A stretch of 64,000 nucleotides of DNA from Flavobacterium frigoris PS1 (GTDB taxonomy: Bacteria > Bacteroidota > Bacteroidia > Flavobacteriales > Flavobacteriaceae), in the NCBI RefSeq assembly GCF_000252125.1, contig NZ_AHKF01000018.1, forward strand, positions 1-64,000, given 5' to 3'. This document shows positions 9,976 through 18,361 of this stretch, in pieces. Position 1 is the first letter of the stretch, and each line of letters opens with the position of its first letter. Position numbers and translations under genes: made by a program. A model generated the notes under the pieces. That model made no database searches. It saw nothing but the letters and a program-made list of their open reading frames with translations, and had not been told where the DNA came from.

Positions 9976-10068
9976 AAGTATTCAGTAGGTTTAATGTATT
10001 AAAAACAGCAATTATAACATATTTTTGCAGTAATAGTATAAAAACATTGAATAAATAACAATAATAAA

Positions 10069-10116
10069 TTTTAACCATAGTTGAATTGTCAAATTAATAA
10101 TCACTTATGGTTAAAA
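10069..10116. repeat. 11-bp inverted repeat between gltB and sucC
   Basis: TTTTAACCATA (10069-10079) is repeated inverted as TATGGTTAAAA (10106-10116) around a 26-base spacer. It may be an operator or a leader hairpin. Confidence 0.55.
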
Positions 10117-10312
10117 ATGTAAAAATCAACAATAATTAGGGGGGAAATGCCGCTTCAGTGTCGAATATTTCAAACGATATAGTGTTCACAGATTCATAAT
10201 CTTAAACATCTTTTTTAAAGCAAAAATGTGCTTTAGATTGTCAGAATTCTGATGTAAATAAGGTTTCCTTTTTTAAATAGGAAAAAGATTTCTCTTTTTA
10301 GATGAATTTTGC

Positions 10313-10320
10313 TATTTTTG
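10313..10320 (+). promoter_or_regulatory. sucC -7 box
   Basis: TATTTTTG matches TAnnTTTG, 49 bases before the sucC ATG. No matching upstream TTG box. Confidence 0.5.
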
Positions 10321-10369
10321 TACCACTTATATTCTGAAATAAATTCAGGATCCAGACAAATTCTATATT

Positions 10370-11563
10370 ATGAACATACACGAATATCAAGGAAAAGAGA
10401 TTTTAGCTAGCTACGGAGTTCGCATTCAACGTGGAATCGTTGCTAATAATGCAGTTGAAGCAGTTGCTGCTGCAAAACAATTAACTACTGAAACGGGAAC
10501 GAGTTGGTATGTAATTAAAGCGCAAGTTCATGCAGGTGGACGTGGAAAAGGTGGTGGAGTTAAATTAGCTAAAAACCTACAGCAAGTTGAAGAAATTGCA
10601 GAACAAATTATTGGAATGCAGTTAGTTACTCCTCAAACTTCTGCTGAAGGTAAAAAAGTACACAAGGTATTAGTTGCTGAAGACGTTTATTATCCTGGAG
10701 AAACTGAAACTTCTGAGTTTTATGTATCTGTATTGTTAAATAGAGCTACAGGACGTAATATGATTATGTATTCTACTGAAGGTGGAATGGATATTGAAGA
10801 AGTGGCTGAACACACACCACATTTAATCTTTACAGAGGAAATCGATCCTTCTGTAGGATTACAAGGTTTTCAAGCAAGAAGAATTGCCTTCAACTTAGGT
10901 CTTTCTGGAAACGCTTTTAAAGAAATGGTAAAATTTATCGATTCTCTATATAATGCATATATAGGATCTGATGCATCAATGTTTGAAATCAACCCGGTTT
11001 TAAAAACATCTGATAATAAAATCATGGCTGTAGATGCTAAAGTAAATATCGATGATAATGCTTTGTACAGACAAAAAGCGTATGCTGATATGCGTGATAT
11101 CCGTGAGGAGAATCCAATTGAAGTAGAAGCGAAAGAAGTAGGGTTAAACTACGTTGACCTTGATGGTACTGTAGGATGTATGGTTAACGGAGCTGGATTA
11201 GCAATGGCGACTATGGATTTAATTAAGTATGCTGGTTTTGAGCCTGCTAACTTCCTTGACGTAGGTGGAACTGCTGATGCAAAACGTGTTGAAACTGCTT
11301 TCCGTATTATCTTAAAAGATCCAAACGTTAAAGCAATTTTAATTAATATTTTTGGAGGTATTGTTCGTTGTGACCGTGTGGCACAAGGAGTTGTAGATGC
11401 TTACAAAAACATGGGTGATGCTATAAATGTGCCAATTATTGTTCGTTTACAAGGTACAAATGCAGCTATTGCAAAAGAATTAATTGATAATTCAGGAATG
11501 CCAATTTTATCTGCTGTTGAATTTCAAGAAGCAGCTGATCAAGTAACTGCAGCACTTTCTTAA
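10370..11563 (+). CDS. sucC: Succinyl-CoA synthetase, beta subunit
   Basis: A 397-residue ADP-forming succinate-CoA ligase subunit of the TCA cycle. It begins with the family signature MNIHEYQGKEIL, followed by the ATP-grasp domain with GGRGKGGGVKLA near 53-64, and a C-terminal CoA-ligase domain with GLAMATMDLIKYAG and NIFGGIVRCDRVA. Length is normal. The partner sucD is not adjacent in this window, so the two subunits are encoded apart, as far as can be seen. No Shine-Dalgarno sequence is evident. A bidirectional terminator follows. Confidence 0.97.
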   Translation: MNIHEYQGKEILASYGVRIQRGIVANNAVEAVAAAKQLTTETGTSWYVIKAQVHAGGRGKGGGVKLAKNLQQVEEIAEQIIGMQLVTPQTSAEGKKVHKVLVAEDVYYPGETETSEFYVSVLLNRATGRNMIMYSTEGGMDIEEVAEHTPHLIFTEEIDPSVGLQGFQARRIAFNLGLSGNAFKEMVKFIDSLYNAYIGSDASMFEINPVLKTSDNKIMAVDAKVNIDDNALYRQKAYADMRDIREENPIEVEAKEVGLNYVDLDGTVGCMVNGAGLAMATMDLIKYAGFEPANFLDVGGTADAKRVETAFRIILKDPNVKAILINIFGGIVRCDRVAQGVVDAYKNMGDAINVPIIVRLQGTNAAIAKELIDNSGMPILSAVEFQEAADQVTAALS

Positions 11564-11583
11564 TTACAAAATAGTTATATATT

Positions 11584-11620
11584 AAAAAATCCTGTTCGCC
11601 GTGGCGAACAGGATTTTTTT
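11584..11620. terminator. Bidirectional terminator after sucC
   Basis: A 17-bp palindrome (11584-11600 with 11603-11619) bounded by A and T runs sits between convergent genes. Confidence 0.9.
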
Positions 11621-11677
11621 ATGAATTATAGTGAAATCTAAAAATAATAAAATGAAATTTTTCTGAGCTATTGTTTT

Positions 11678-12337
11678 TTAACGACCGCCTATTTTTTCAA
11701 TAATGTCAGATTCGTATATTTCAAATCCTGGAGTGTTCTTTTGTGCAATTTTAAAAAGAGCTTTTGCAACAACAGTACTTTCAATGGGTTTGTATTTTTT
11801 TAACTTTCCAACTAATAAAAAAGCGAAGGCTTTCATAAAAAAAGCACCAACTTTTTCGCCTAATCTGAATTCAGTTCGGTTGCCTAGAAGGAGCGAAGGT
11901 TGTAATATAGAAATGCTTTCGAAATTACATTTCTTTAGAAAATCTTGGATTTCGCCTTTTGTTTTCAAATAGAAATTTCCAGAACTTCCATCTGCACCTA
12001 AGGATGAAATAATAAGGTATTTCTTAACTTTGTTTTGTGAAGCTAAAGTGGCAAACTGGCTTGGGTATTCAAAATCTACTTTTCTAAATGCTTCTTTGCT
12101 TCCTGCTTTTTTGATTGTTGTACCAATGGTGCAAAAGAAATCATCTCCGATAACTAAGTCTTTATAAGTTTCCGGTTTGTCGAAATCTATAATATGTTGT
12201 GTTAATTTAGGGTGTGATATTCCGCTATCCCTTTTTACGAAAGTGATTACTTTTTCATATTGGGCGCTGTCTAATAAGAGCTCCAGTAAATGGGAACCAA
12301 TTAAACCTGTACTTCCTATTATTAAAGCTGTTTTCAT
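11678..12337 (-). CDS. Atypical SDR, NAD(P)-binding protein
   Basis: A 219-residue Rossmann protein. GSTGLIGSHLLELLL near 8-22 is the dinucleotide-binding turn of atypical short-chain dehydrogenases of the HTATIP2/NmrA kind. The middle has IISSLGADGSSGNFYLKTKGEIQ, where the Tyr-x3-Lys pair (YLKTK) is in the usual catalytic position and ILQPSLLLG follows. Cytosolic, no signal peptide. The substrate is unknown and these proteins can be sensors rather than enzymes. It starts seven bases after the DUF1456 stop, so the two probably form an operon. Confidence 0.8.
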   Translation of the reverse strand: MKTALIIGSTGLIGSHLLELLLDSAQYEKVITFVKRDSGISHPKLTQHIIDFDKPETYKDLVIGDDFFCTIGTTIKKAGSKEAFRKVDFEYPSQFATLASQNKVKKYLIISSLGADGSSGNFYLKTKGEIQDFLKKCNFESISILQPSLLLGNRTEFRLGEKVGAFFMKAFAFLLVGKLKKYKPIESTVVAKALFKIAQKNTPGFEIYESDIIEKIGGR

Positions 12338-12344
12338 GCAAGTA

Positions 12345-12812
12345 TTATTTTTTATCCTTACCGAAATTGTATTTTACCTTTTCTACTACCTGCACTTTGG
12401 CATTTCCTTTTGGATATTGCTTTTTAGAAGGTTTTTTAGTAGCCGATTTTGACTTTGAAGGACTTTGGTCCCCTCTAGACTTTTCTTCGTCTCTTGGTTT
12501 TGCTTTAAATTCAGGTCTTTCTTTTGCTCCTTCTTTTGCTGGAATTTGCGCTTTGTGTTTTGCTAAAACGTCATTTGGGTTTTTTGGATTTTCTTTTGTT
12601 CCACGTAAATGGATAACTAATGCGTTCAAAAAGTTACGTAAAACCTGATCACCACATTCCATATAGTTTTCATGTTTTTCGTCACGGAAAAAAGCGCCTA
12701 ATTCAGATTTAGTAATTCTAAAGTCTACCAATTCTAAAATTTCAACTATTTGGTCATCACGTAACATTAAAGCAACGCGCAGTTTTTTGAAGATATCGTT
12801 ATTTGTCATCAT
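12345..12812 (-). CDS. DUF1456 protein with a basic tail
   Basis: A 155-residue cytosolic protein of unknown function. Two related helical units are visible: NDIFKKLRVALMLRDDQIVE (about 4-23) and the second from about residue 32 to 71, ending FLNALVIHLRG, which is the YehS/DUF1456 pattern. From about residue 75 the chain turns into a Lys/Ser/Glu-rich low-complexity tail with many basic residues, compatible with nucleic-acid contact, though that is inference. Two successive ATG codons open the frame (12812 and 12809). A -7 box lies 15 bases upstream. Confidence 0.82.
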   Translation of the reverse strand: MMTNNDIFKKLRVALMLRDDQIVEILELVDFRITKSELGAFFRDEKHENYMECGDQVLRNFLNALVIHLRGTKENPKNPNDVLAKHKAQIPAKEGAKERPEFKAKPRDEEKSRGDQSPSKSKSATKKPSKKQYPKGNAKVQVVEKVKYNFGKDKK

Positions 12813-12827
12813 GTTCTTAATTTTTTA

Positions 12828-12835
12828 CAAAGGTA
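12828..12835 (-). promoter_or_regulatory. -7 box for the DUF1456 / SDR unit
   Basis: On the minus strand TACCTTTG fits TAnnTTTG. A TTG (12858-12860) lies 22 bases further upstream, slightly long spacing. Confidence 0.5.
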
Positions 12836-12874
12836 CGTTTTTAAAGTATTTGTGCATCAATTTTGAATTTGGAA

Positions 12875-13900
12875 TTAGCTGTGGTTTAGAACGCGAATTA
12901 TTTTATCCAAATCGTCTTTATTGTGATTGGCGGTAATTACAATTCGGTTTAAATCTTTAGCAGCTGTTGGGTATTTAAAATTTGTAATTATTATTTTGTG
13001 GCAAGCAAAAATTTCAGCGCTATTTTCATCTTCAGGGTAAATAATAGGGTATTCAGGATTAAAACTAAATGCGTTTCTTTGCAATAAATGTTCTTTGAGG
13101 TAATCCAAATTATCTTTTAGTTTTCGATTTTGTTGAATATATAATTCTTCGGCATCGGCTATTGTTTGGGCAAAAGCCGGATTCATTCCAGCGCTTGAGA
13201 CAAAAATAGCATTGTTAGTTATTTGTTTGATGAATTCTGAATCGCTGGCTATTACGCCTCCAGTTAATCCAAAAGCTTTGCCGAGAGAGGAGACCATGAT
13301 CTTTCTTGTAATGTTTGGGTAATTAATAGACGAATAGATACCACAACCTTTTTCTCCTAATATTCCAAGTGAATGAGATTCGTCAACAACTAATGTGATT
13401 TCTTTATTCATTGGAATCAAATTTAGAGCTGAAAGATCAATTTCTTTTATTTGAAATGAAGGGAAGGAGTCTGTTAGAATTGTGATTTTTTCCTGTACAT
13501 CATCTAAAAGGCGAGGGTTTAGTTCTGTTCCAATAAAAAAGGGAATGCTATTCGGCGTTTTAATCGCGGTATGGGTGTCGGGAAAATTAAAAAAGCAGTC
13601 AGTTTGAGGATTTAAAGTATCTATTACTAATTTTCCCGCTAACATACCAGATGAAGTAGTGAGTGCGGCAGCTGCTTTTATGAATTTAGCTAAAAAATGT
13701 TCCCCGTGTTCGTAGGCGGTCAACTTAATGTTAGCGCTTCTTGAACTACCATAAGAGCTTCCCCATTGTAAAATATTCTTTATAAGAATATTTTGAAAAT
13801 CAGTATTCGTGGGTAAGCCTAAATAGGCAGTCCCACCAAAGTATAAATAATCCTCGTTGTCTATTTCAATTATTCGATCAGGAAACTTATTGACCTTCAT
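12875..13900 (-). CDS. AONS/KBL-like PLP-dependent enzyme
   Basis: A 341-residue class II aminotransferase-fold protein of the alpha-oxoamine synthase type (BioF, Kbl, HemA). YLYFGGTAYLGL near 19-30, GSSYGSSRSANIKLT near 47-61, VDESHSLGILGEKG with the PLP-contact Asp and His, and SSLGKAFGLTGG with the Schiff-base lysine are all present. It is about 40-50 residues shorter than typical BioF. It directly abuts the dipeptide epimerase gene (ATG at 13900, epimerase stop at 13901), so the two are probably translated together. This partner suggests a role in amino acid or cell-wall peptide use rather than biotin; no other bio gene is near. Substrate unknown. Confidence 0.8.
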   Translation of the reverse strand: MKVNKFPDRIIEIDNEDYLYFGGTAYLGLPTNTDFQNILIKNILQWGSSYGSSRSANIKLTAYEHGEHFLAKFIKAAAALTTSSGMLAGKLVIDTLNPQTDCFFNFPDTHTAIKTPNSIPFFIGTELNPRLLDDVQEKITILTDSFPSFQIKEIDLSALNLIPMNKEITLVVDESHSLGILGEKGCGIYSSINYPNITRKIMVSSLGKAFGLTGGVIASDSEFIKQITNNAIFVSSAGMNPAFAQTIADAEELYIQQNRKLKDNLDYLKEHLLQRNAFSFNPEYPIIYPEDENSAEIFACHKIIITNFKYPTAAKDLNRIVITANHNKDDLDKIIRVLNHS

Positions 13901-14917
13901 TTATAGCTTGTTTAAAGTAACTCCGGTACCGTTTAATTTAGAATAGGATATAACTCCATCTTTAATTGTTACACCAGTAGCAATGTCTTCTGCCAGCAAT
14001 AAAGCACCATCCATATCTACATAATCTAATTGAGGAAGTAAATGTGCAATAGCGGAGATTCCTACAGAGGATTCAGTCATACAGCCAACCATTGTTTTCA
14101 GACCAAGGGCTTTTGCTTGCTGGATCATTCTTCTTCCTGGTGTTAATCCGCCACATTTGACCAATTTTACATTGACACCATGAAAATGATTATGGCATTT
14201 GGCTACGTCTTCTTCTATAATACAACTTTCATCAGCTATAACTGGTAAAACTGAATGTTTGAATACTTCTTTGTGTCCGTCCCAATTATCAGCTTTCATG
14301 GGTTGCTCTAGGAATTCGACTCCTAATTTTTTTAATGCAATAGCATTATTAATGGTTTCTTCCACTCCCCAGCCACAGTTCGCATCAATTCTAAAAATAG
14401 CATCAGTATGTTTTCGAAGTTCGGTTACAATCGCAATATCTTCTTTGGTTCCCAATTTGATTTTGTAGATTGGCCACGGTAATTCCTTCATTTTAGCTAC
14501 CATTTTCTCTATAGAAGCGATTCCGATAGTGTAATCCGTTAGTGGGTTTTTAGTAATCGTATAATCCCATAACTGATATAATTTTTTTCCTTTTTTGCGT
14601 GCGTACAAATCGGTATACGCCATGTCCAATGCACATAATGCAAACATATCCTCTTTTAAATAAGGATGTATTTTAGCCCAGAATACTTCTGGAGTTTCCT
14701 CAGTGGTAGATTCAATAATGGATCTAATTTTATTCAAATCAGCCATCATCACCGGAACGGTTGTTTTGTAATAAGGATTTGAAGTTGCTTCTCCATAACC
14801 TGAAAAACCGTCGCTTTTTAACTCAACAATCAAAGAAGGTTGCATGTCTATCGACTCTCTTGAAATGGTAAATGTATGTTTTAATTTTAGGTCGTATGCT
14901 CTTAATATTAGCTCCAT
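13901..14917 (-). CDS. Dipeptide epimerase (L-Ala-D/L-Glu type)
   Basis: A 338-residue enolase-superfamily enzyme that inverts the alpha carbon of one residue in a dipeptide, in known members L-Ala-D-Glu from peptidoglycan turnover. The muconate-lactonizing-like barrel shows the catalytic pair KIK in YKIKLG, metal ligands Asp in FRIDANCGW, Glu in LEQPM and Asp in VIADES, and the second catalytic lysine in NVKLVKCGGL. Length fits. The exact dipeptide cannot be read from sequence. First gene of a two-gene unit with the AONS-like enzyme downstream. I see no good promoter box upstream. Confidence 0.88.
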   Translation of the reverse strand: MELILRAYDLKLKHTFTISRESIDMQPSLIVELKSDGFSGYGEATSNPYYKTTVPVMMADLNKIRSIIESTTEETPEVFWAKIHPYLKEDMFALCALDMAYTDLYARKKGKKLYQLWDYTITKNPLTDYTIGIASIEKMVAKMKELPWPIYKIKLGTKEDIAIVTELRKHTDAIFRIDANCGWGVEETINNAIALKKLGVEFLEQPMKADNWDGHKEVFKHSVLPVIADESCIIEEDVAKCHNHFHGVNVKLVKCGGLTPGRRMIQQAKALGLKTMVGCMTESSVGISAIAHLLPQLDYVDMDGALLLAEDIATGVTIKDGVISYSKLNGTGVTLNKL

Positions 14918-14980
14918 AATAGGTCGTATGTATAAAGTTCGATTTATAATTAATGTGTTTGTATGATTTTAATGATTAGG

Positions 14981-15784
14981 TTAGTAGCTTAGCCACTGTA
15001 TAGCATTTGAAAAACCATCACGCCATAATTTTTCATTGTGTTCGCCATTCTTGACTATTACTTTTTTTGTTAAATGAAGGCAGCTACATCTTTTTTGGTT
15101 GACAATTGTTTCCATTTTGTTTAGATCAGATACCATGTCATCGCTTTCTTTATCACCGCACATGAAATAGATTTTGGTCTTCATTTTTTTGCTATCATTA
15201 GCCAAATCAAAGATTTTATTAGAAAACCAAAAAGATGGTGAAAAGATAGCGGCCTTGCCGAATATTTTGGGATATTTAAGGACAGCATAATAGGAAACTA
15301 ATCCGCCGAGCGAACTTCCCATGATTATTGTGTTTCTTGCTTTAGTTTTTGCTCTGTATGTTCTATCAATTTGTGGTTTTAACTTTTTGACGATAAATTC
15401 AAGATAAGCATCGGCATTACCGCCGCCGTATTTTTCGTTTTTATAAGGAGTAAGTTCGTCCATTCGTTTTTCATTTCCATGTTCTATTCCTATAACTATT
15501 ACTTGTGCGTTGATACTGTCCAGTTTTTCATCAACATTCCATTCTCCTGCATAGGATGTTTTTGTATCAAATAGATTTTGCGCATCATGCATGTATATAA
15601 CGGAATACTTTTTATTGGAGGACGAATAATTCTGTGGTAGGTAAACCCATATTTTTTTTGAGGTCTCTAATTGTGGTGCTTCAATTGTGAAAGTGGAAAC
15701 TTGTTTTGAAGCGGTGCTTTGTTGCGCTATGTTTTTTCCAACGATGAAAAAAAATAGCAGAACCAGAATAAATTGTTTAATCAT
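14981..15784 (-). CDS. Secreted esterase-like alpha/beta hydrolase
   Basis: A 267-residue putative esterase (esterase D/Fes family, PF00756 type). Residues 1-20 are a signal peptide, so the protein is exported. GSSLG at 156-160 gives nucleophile Ser158; CGDKESDD places the acid near D211 and GEHNEKLW gives His249, completing the triad. YMHDAQNLFD near 64-73 is the oxyanion region common to this family. Substrate unknown; enterochelin or acyl esters are known substrates of relatives, but no siderophore gene is adjacent. Confidence 0.82.
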   Translation of the reverse strand: MIKQFILVLLFFFIVGKNIAQQSTASKQVSTFTIEAPQLETSKKIWVYLPQNYSSSNKKYSVIYMHDAQNLFDTKTSYAGEWNVDEKLDSINAQVIVIGIEHGNEKRMDELTPYKNEKYGGGNADAYLEFIVKKLKPQIDRTYRAKTKARNTIIMGSSLGGLVSYYAVLKYPKIFGKAAIFSPSFWFSNKIFDLANDSKKMKTKIYFMCGDKESDDMVSDLNKMETIVNQKRCSCLHLTKKVIVKNGEHNEKLWRDGFSNAIQWLSY

Positions 15785-15842
15785 TATTAAGATTTAGGGT
15801 TTTCATTATAAAAATGATATTTTAGCTAAAATTAATAATTTG

Positions 15843-16244
15843 ATGAATACATACGAAGAAAAAAAGAGCTTACTTTTAGAAATGATTGCGTTTTCTACTG
15901 TTGACGGTCATTTGAATAAAAGAGAATATGAATTTTTGTTTCTGATTGCGAATGAACTGAATATCGAAAAAGGAGGTTTCAATGATTTATTTCATCAGGA
16001 ATTACCCAAGTTACCATTAAAGACAGGGTTTCAGCGTATCCAGCAATTTTATAGATTGGCACTATTGCTGTATAATGACGGTGTTCTACATGTAAAAGAA
16101 TCAGTTGCCATTAAAGAAATTGCCATGAGGATGGGTTTGAATTCCGAAGCTAGCAAACGAATTTTAAAAAAGGTTGAAAAATCTCCAAAAACGATTATTT
16201 CGTCTGCTGTTCTAATGAAAATTTTTAAAGAAGAGCAGCTTTAA
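15843..16244 (+). CDS. TerB-like helical protein
   Basis: A 133-residue all-helical protein. MIAFSTVDGHLNKREYEFL resembles the acidic entry of the TerB domain, and a second similar helix pair follows (ALLLYNDGVLHVKESVAIKE). TerB proteins were named after tellurite resistance, but most single-domain homologues have no known role and no ter operon is present here. An ATG at 15843 is chosen over a TTG three bases earlier. Its TAA overlaps the uvrB stop on the other strand within TTAA at 16241-16244. Confidence 0.7.
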   Translation: MNTYEEKKSLLLEMIAFSTVDGHLNKREYEFLFLIANELNIEKGGFNDLFHQELPKLPLKTGFQRIQQFYRLALLLYNDGVLHVKESVAIKEIAMRMGLNSEASKRILKKVEKSPKTIISSAVLMKIFKEEQL

Positions 16245-18232
16245 TTTAACTGGGTTTGTAATTTTTTTATGTCGTCACGCAGTTTTGCAGCCTGCATAAA
16301 ATCTAAGTCTTTTGCCGCTTTTTCCATTGATTTTCGTTTTTCTCTGATTCGTTTCTCAATTTCGACTTTTGAGAGATATTCAGTTCCTGATTCTGCAGCA
16401 GCATCTAATGTTAATCCAAGTTCGTAATCCACCAAAGGATTTTTTGTGAATGCACTTTCAATTTTTTTGTTCAGTGCTTGCGGTACCTGATTGTTTGCGA
16501 CATTAAAATTAATTTGCTTAGTTCTGCGATAATTGGTTTCGTCAATGGTCTTTTGCATACTGGCAGTAATTTTGTCTGCATACATAATGGCTTTCCCATT
16601 TAGATTCCTAGCGGCGCGACCAATGGTTTGTGTCAGGGAACGATGGCTACGTAAGAAGCCTTCCTTATCTGCGTCCAATATAGCAACAAGGGATACCTCT
16701 GGTAAATCAAGTCCTTCACGAAGTAAGTTGACCCCAATTAAAGCATCAAATAAGCCTTTTCGTAAATCCTGCATGATTTCAATACGTTCTAATGTGTCTA
16801 CATCAGAATGTATATATCGACAACGAATGTTAACTTTTGTGAGGTATTTAGTTAATTCTTCGGCCATTCTTTTAGTTAAGGTCGTAATCAAGACTCGTTC
16901 ATCCAACTCACAACGGACTTGAATTTCTTCGATTAGATCGTCAATTTGGTTTAAACTTGGGCGAATTTCGATTACTGGATCCAATAATCCTGTCGGGCGA
17001 ATCACTTGTTCTACCACCACTCCTTCTGTTTTTTGCAATTCATAATCTGCAGGAGTTGCCGATACATAAATTACTTGATTTTGCATCGCTTCGAATTCGT
17101 CAAATTTTAAAGGACGATTATCCATGGCGGCAGGAAGGCGGAAACCATATTCCACAAGGTTTTCTTTTCTGCTACGGTCACCACCATACATAGCATGTAC
17201 TTGAGATAGCGTAACATGACTTTCATCAACTACCATCAAATAATCTTTCGGAAAATAATCTAACAGGCAAAATGGTCTTGTTCCTGCTAATCTTCCATCG
17301 AGATAGCGAGAATAGTTTTCAATTCCAGAGCAATATCCTAATTCGCGAATCATCTCTAAATCGAAATTAGTTCGTTCTTCCAGTCTTTTTGCTTCAAGAT
17401 GCTTTCCAATCTCTTTAAAATAATCAACTTGTTTTACTAAATCTTGTTGGATTTGCCAGATTGCACCCTGCAATACATCTGGAGAAGTCACAAACATATT
17501 TGCGGGATAGATGGTTAGTTTTTCAAATTTCTCAATGACGGCAGCGGTTTTTACGTCAAAAGATTCTATTTCTTCAATTTCGTCGCCAAAGAAATGAACA
17601 CGAAATGCTTCATCCGCATAGCTAGGATAAATATCTACAGTATCGCCCTTTATTCTGAAACTTCCAGGATTAAAGTCGGCTTCAGTTCTAGAGTATAAAC
17701 TTTGGACCAACTGATGCAATAATTTAGTGCGGGATATGTTCTGTCCTGTTTCAATTGGAATTAGGTTTTTCTGAAATTCGACTGGGTTTCCAATACCGTA
17801 TAAACAGGATACGGATGCGACTACTAAAATATCTCTTCGTCCAGAAAGAAGTGAAGCGGTTGTTGACATTCGCATTTTTTCTAGTTCTTCATTGATAGAC
17901 AAATCTTTTTCAATAAAGACACCAGTAACGGGCATAAATGCTTCTGGTTGGTAATAATCGTAATAAGAAACGAAATATTCTACCGCATTATTCGGGAAGA
18001 ATTGTTTAAATTCTGAATACAACTGAGCCGCTAAGGTTTTATTATGTGCTAAAACTAATGTTGGTCTTTGTACTTCTTGAATAACATTGGCCACTGTAAA
18101 TGTTTTACCAGAACCGGTAACTCCTAATAATGTTTGGAATTTATCACCATCAATTATTCCTTGAGTTAATTTTTCAATTGCTTGTGGCTGGTCGCCTTTG
18201 GGTAGGTAATCTGAAACTACTTCGAAATTCAT
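16241..18232 (-). CDS. uvrB: Excinuclease ABC subunit B
   Basis: A 663-residue helicase-like DNA repair protein that verifies damage with UvrA and recruits UvrC in nucleotide excision repair. GVTGSGKT at 37-44 is Walker A, VVDESHVT is the DEAD-like Walker B, YFVSYYDYYQPEAF near 87-100 belongs to the beta-hairpin that inserts between the strands, and IGRAARN is helicase motif VI. The C-terminal UVR domain is visible as a coiled coil near 620-660. Length is standard. Transcribed alone, converging on the TerB-like gene with overlapping stop codons. Confidence 0.97.
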   Translation of the reverse strand: MNFEVVSDYLPKGDQPQAIEKLTQGIIDGDKFQTLLGVTGSGKTFTVANVIQEVQRPTLVLAHNKTLAAQLYSEFKQFFPNNAVEYFVSYYDYYQPEAFMPVTGVFIEKDLSINEELEKMRMSTTASLLSGRRDILVVASVSCLYGIGNPVEFQKNLIPIETGQNISRTKLLHQLVQSLYSRTEADFNPGSFRIKGDTVDIYPSYADEAFRVHFFGDEIEEIESFDVKTAAVIEKFEKLTIYPANMFVTSPDVLQGAIWQIQQDLVKQVDYFKEIGKHLEAKRLEERTNFDLEMIRELGYCSGIENYSRYLDGRLAGTRPFCLLDYFPKDYLMVVDESHVTLSQVHAMYGGDRSRKENLVEYGFRLPAAMDNRPLKFDEFEAMQNQVIYVSATPADYELQKTEGVVVEQVIRPTGLLDPVIEIRPSLNQIDDLIEEIQVRCELDERVLITTLTKRMAEELTKYLTKVNIRCRYIHSDVDTLERIEIMQDLRKGLFDALIGVNLLREGLDLPEVSLVAILDADKEGFLRSHRSLTQTIGRAARNLNGKAIMYADKITASMQKTIDETNYRRTKQINFNVANNQVPQALNKKIESAFTKNPLVDYELGLTLDAAAESGTEYLSKVEIEKRIREKRKSMEKAAKDLDFMQAAKLRDDIKKLQTQLN

Positions 18233-18262
18233 TTGTATTAAGGGACAAAGTTTTTAGAATTA

Positions 18263-18270
18263 CAAAGTTA
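18263..18270 (-). promoter_or_regulatory. uvrB -7 box
   Basis: On the minus strand TAACTTTG fits TAnnTTTG, 30 bases upstream of the ATG. No TTG box at the usual spacing and no SOS-type palindrome that I can see. Confidence 0.45.
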
Positions 18271-18313
18271 CGAAGATTATAACTATTCTGAGCGGGAGAT
18301 GATTCTAAAATAA

Positions 18314-18341
18314 AAAACCACCATGCGAACATGGTGGTTTT
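18314..18341 (-). terminator. Terminator of the orphan TonB receptor gene
   Basis: A 12-bp stem (18314-18325 with 18330-18341) closed by a CGAA loop, or TTCG read on the minus strand, leads into a T-rich stretch on the minus strand 20 bases past the receptor stop. Confidence 0.85.
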
Positions 18342-18361
18342 GAAAAATAAAATAGTTTTTA

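Larger units (their letters stand above)
9952..10369. other. Divergent gltB / sucC intergenic region
   Basis: The 418-base gap has no credible gene. It holds the gltB -7 box (9968-9975), an 11-bp inverted repeat (10069-10116), a plus-strand TATTTTTG at 10020-10027 that has no adjacent gene, and the sucC -7 box (10313-10320). Confidence 0.7.

Noticed and set aside
15840..16244. Tellurite resistance locus
   Set aside because: Only a single TerB-like domain is present; no terA, terC, terD or terE neighbours. The fold does not by itself imply resistance.
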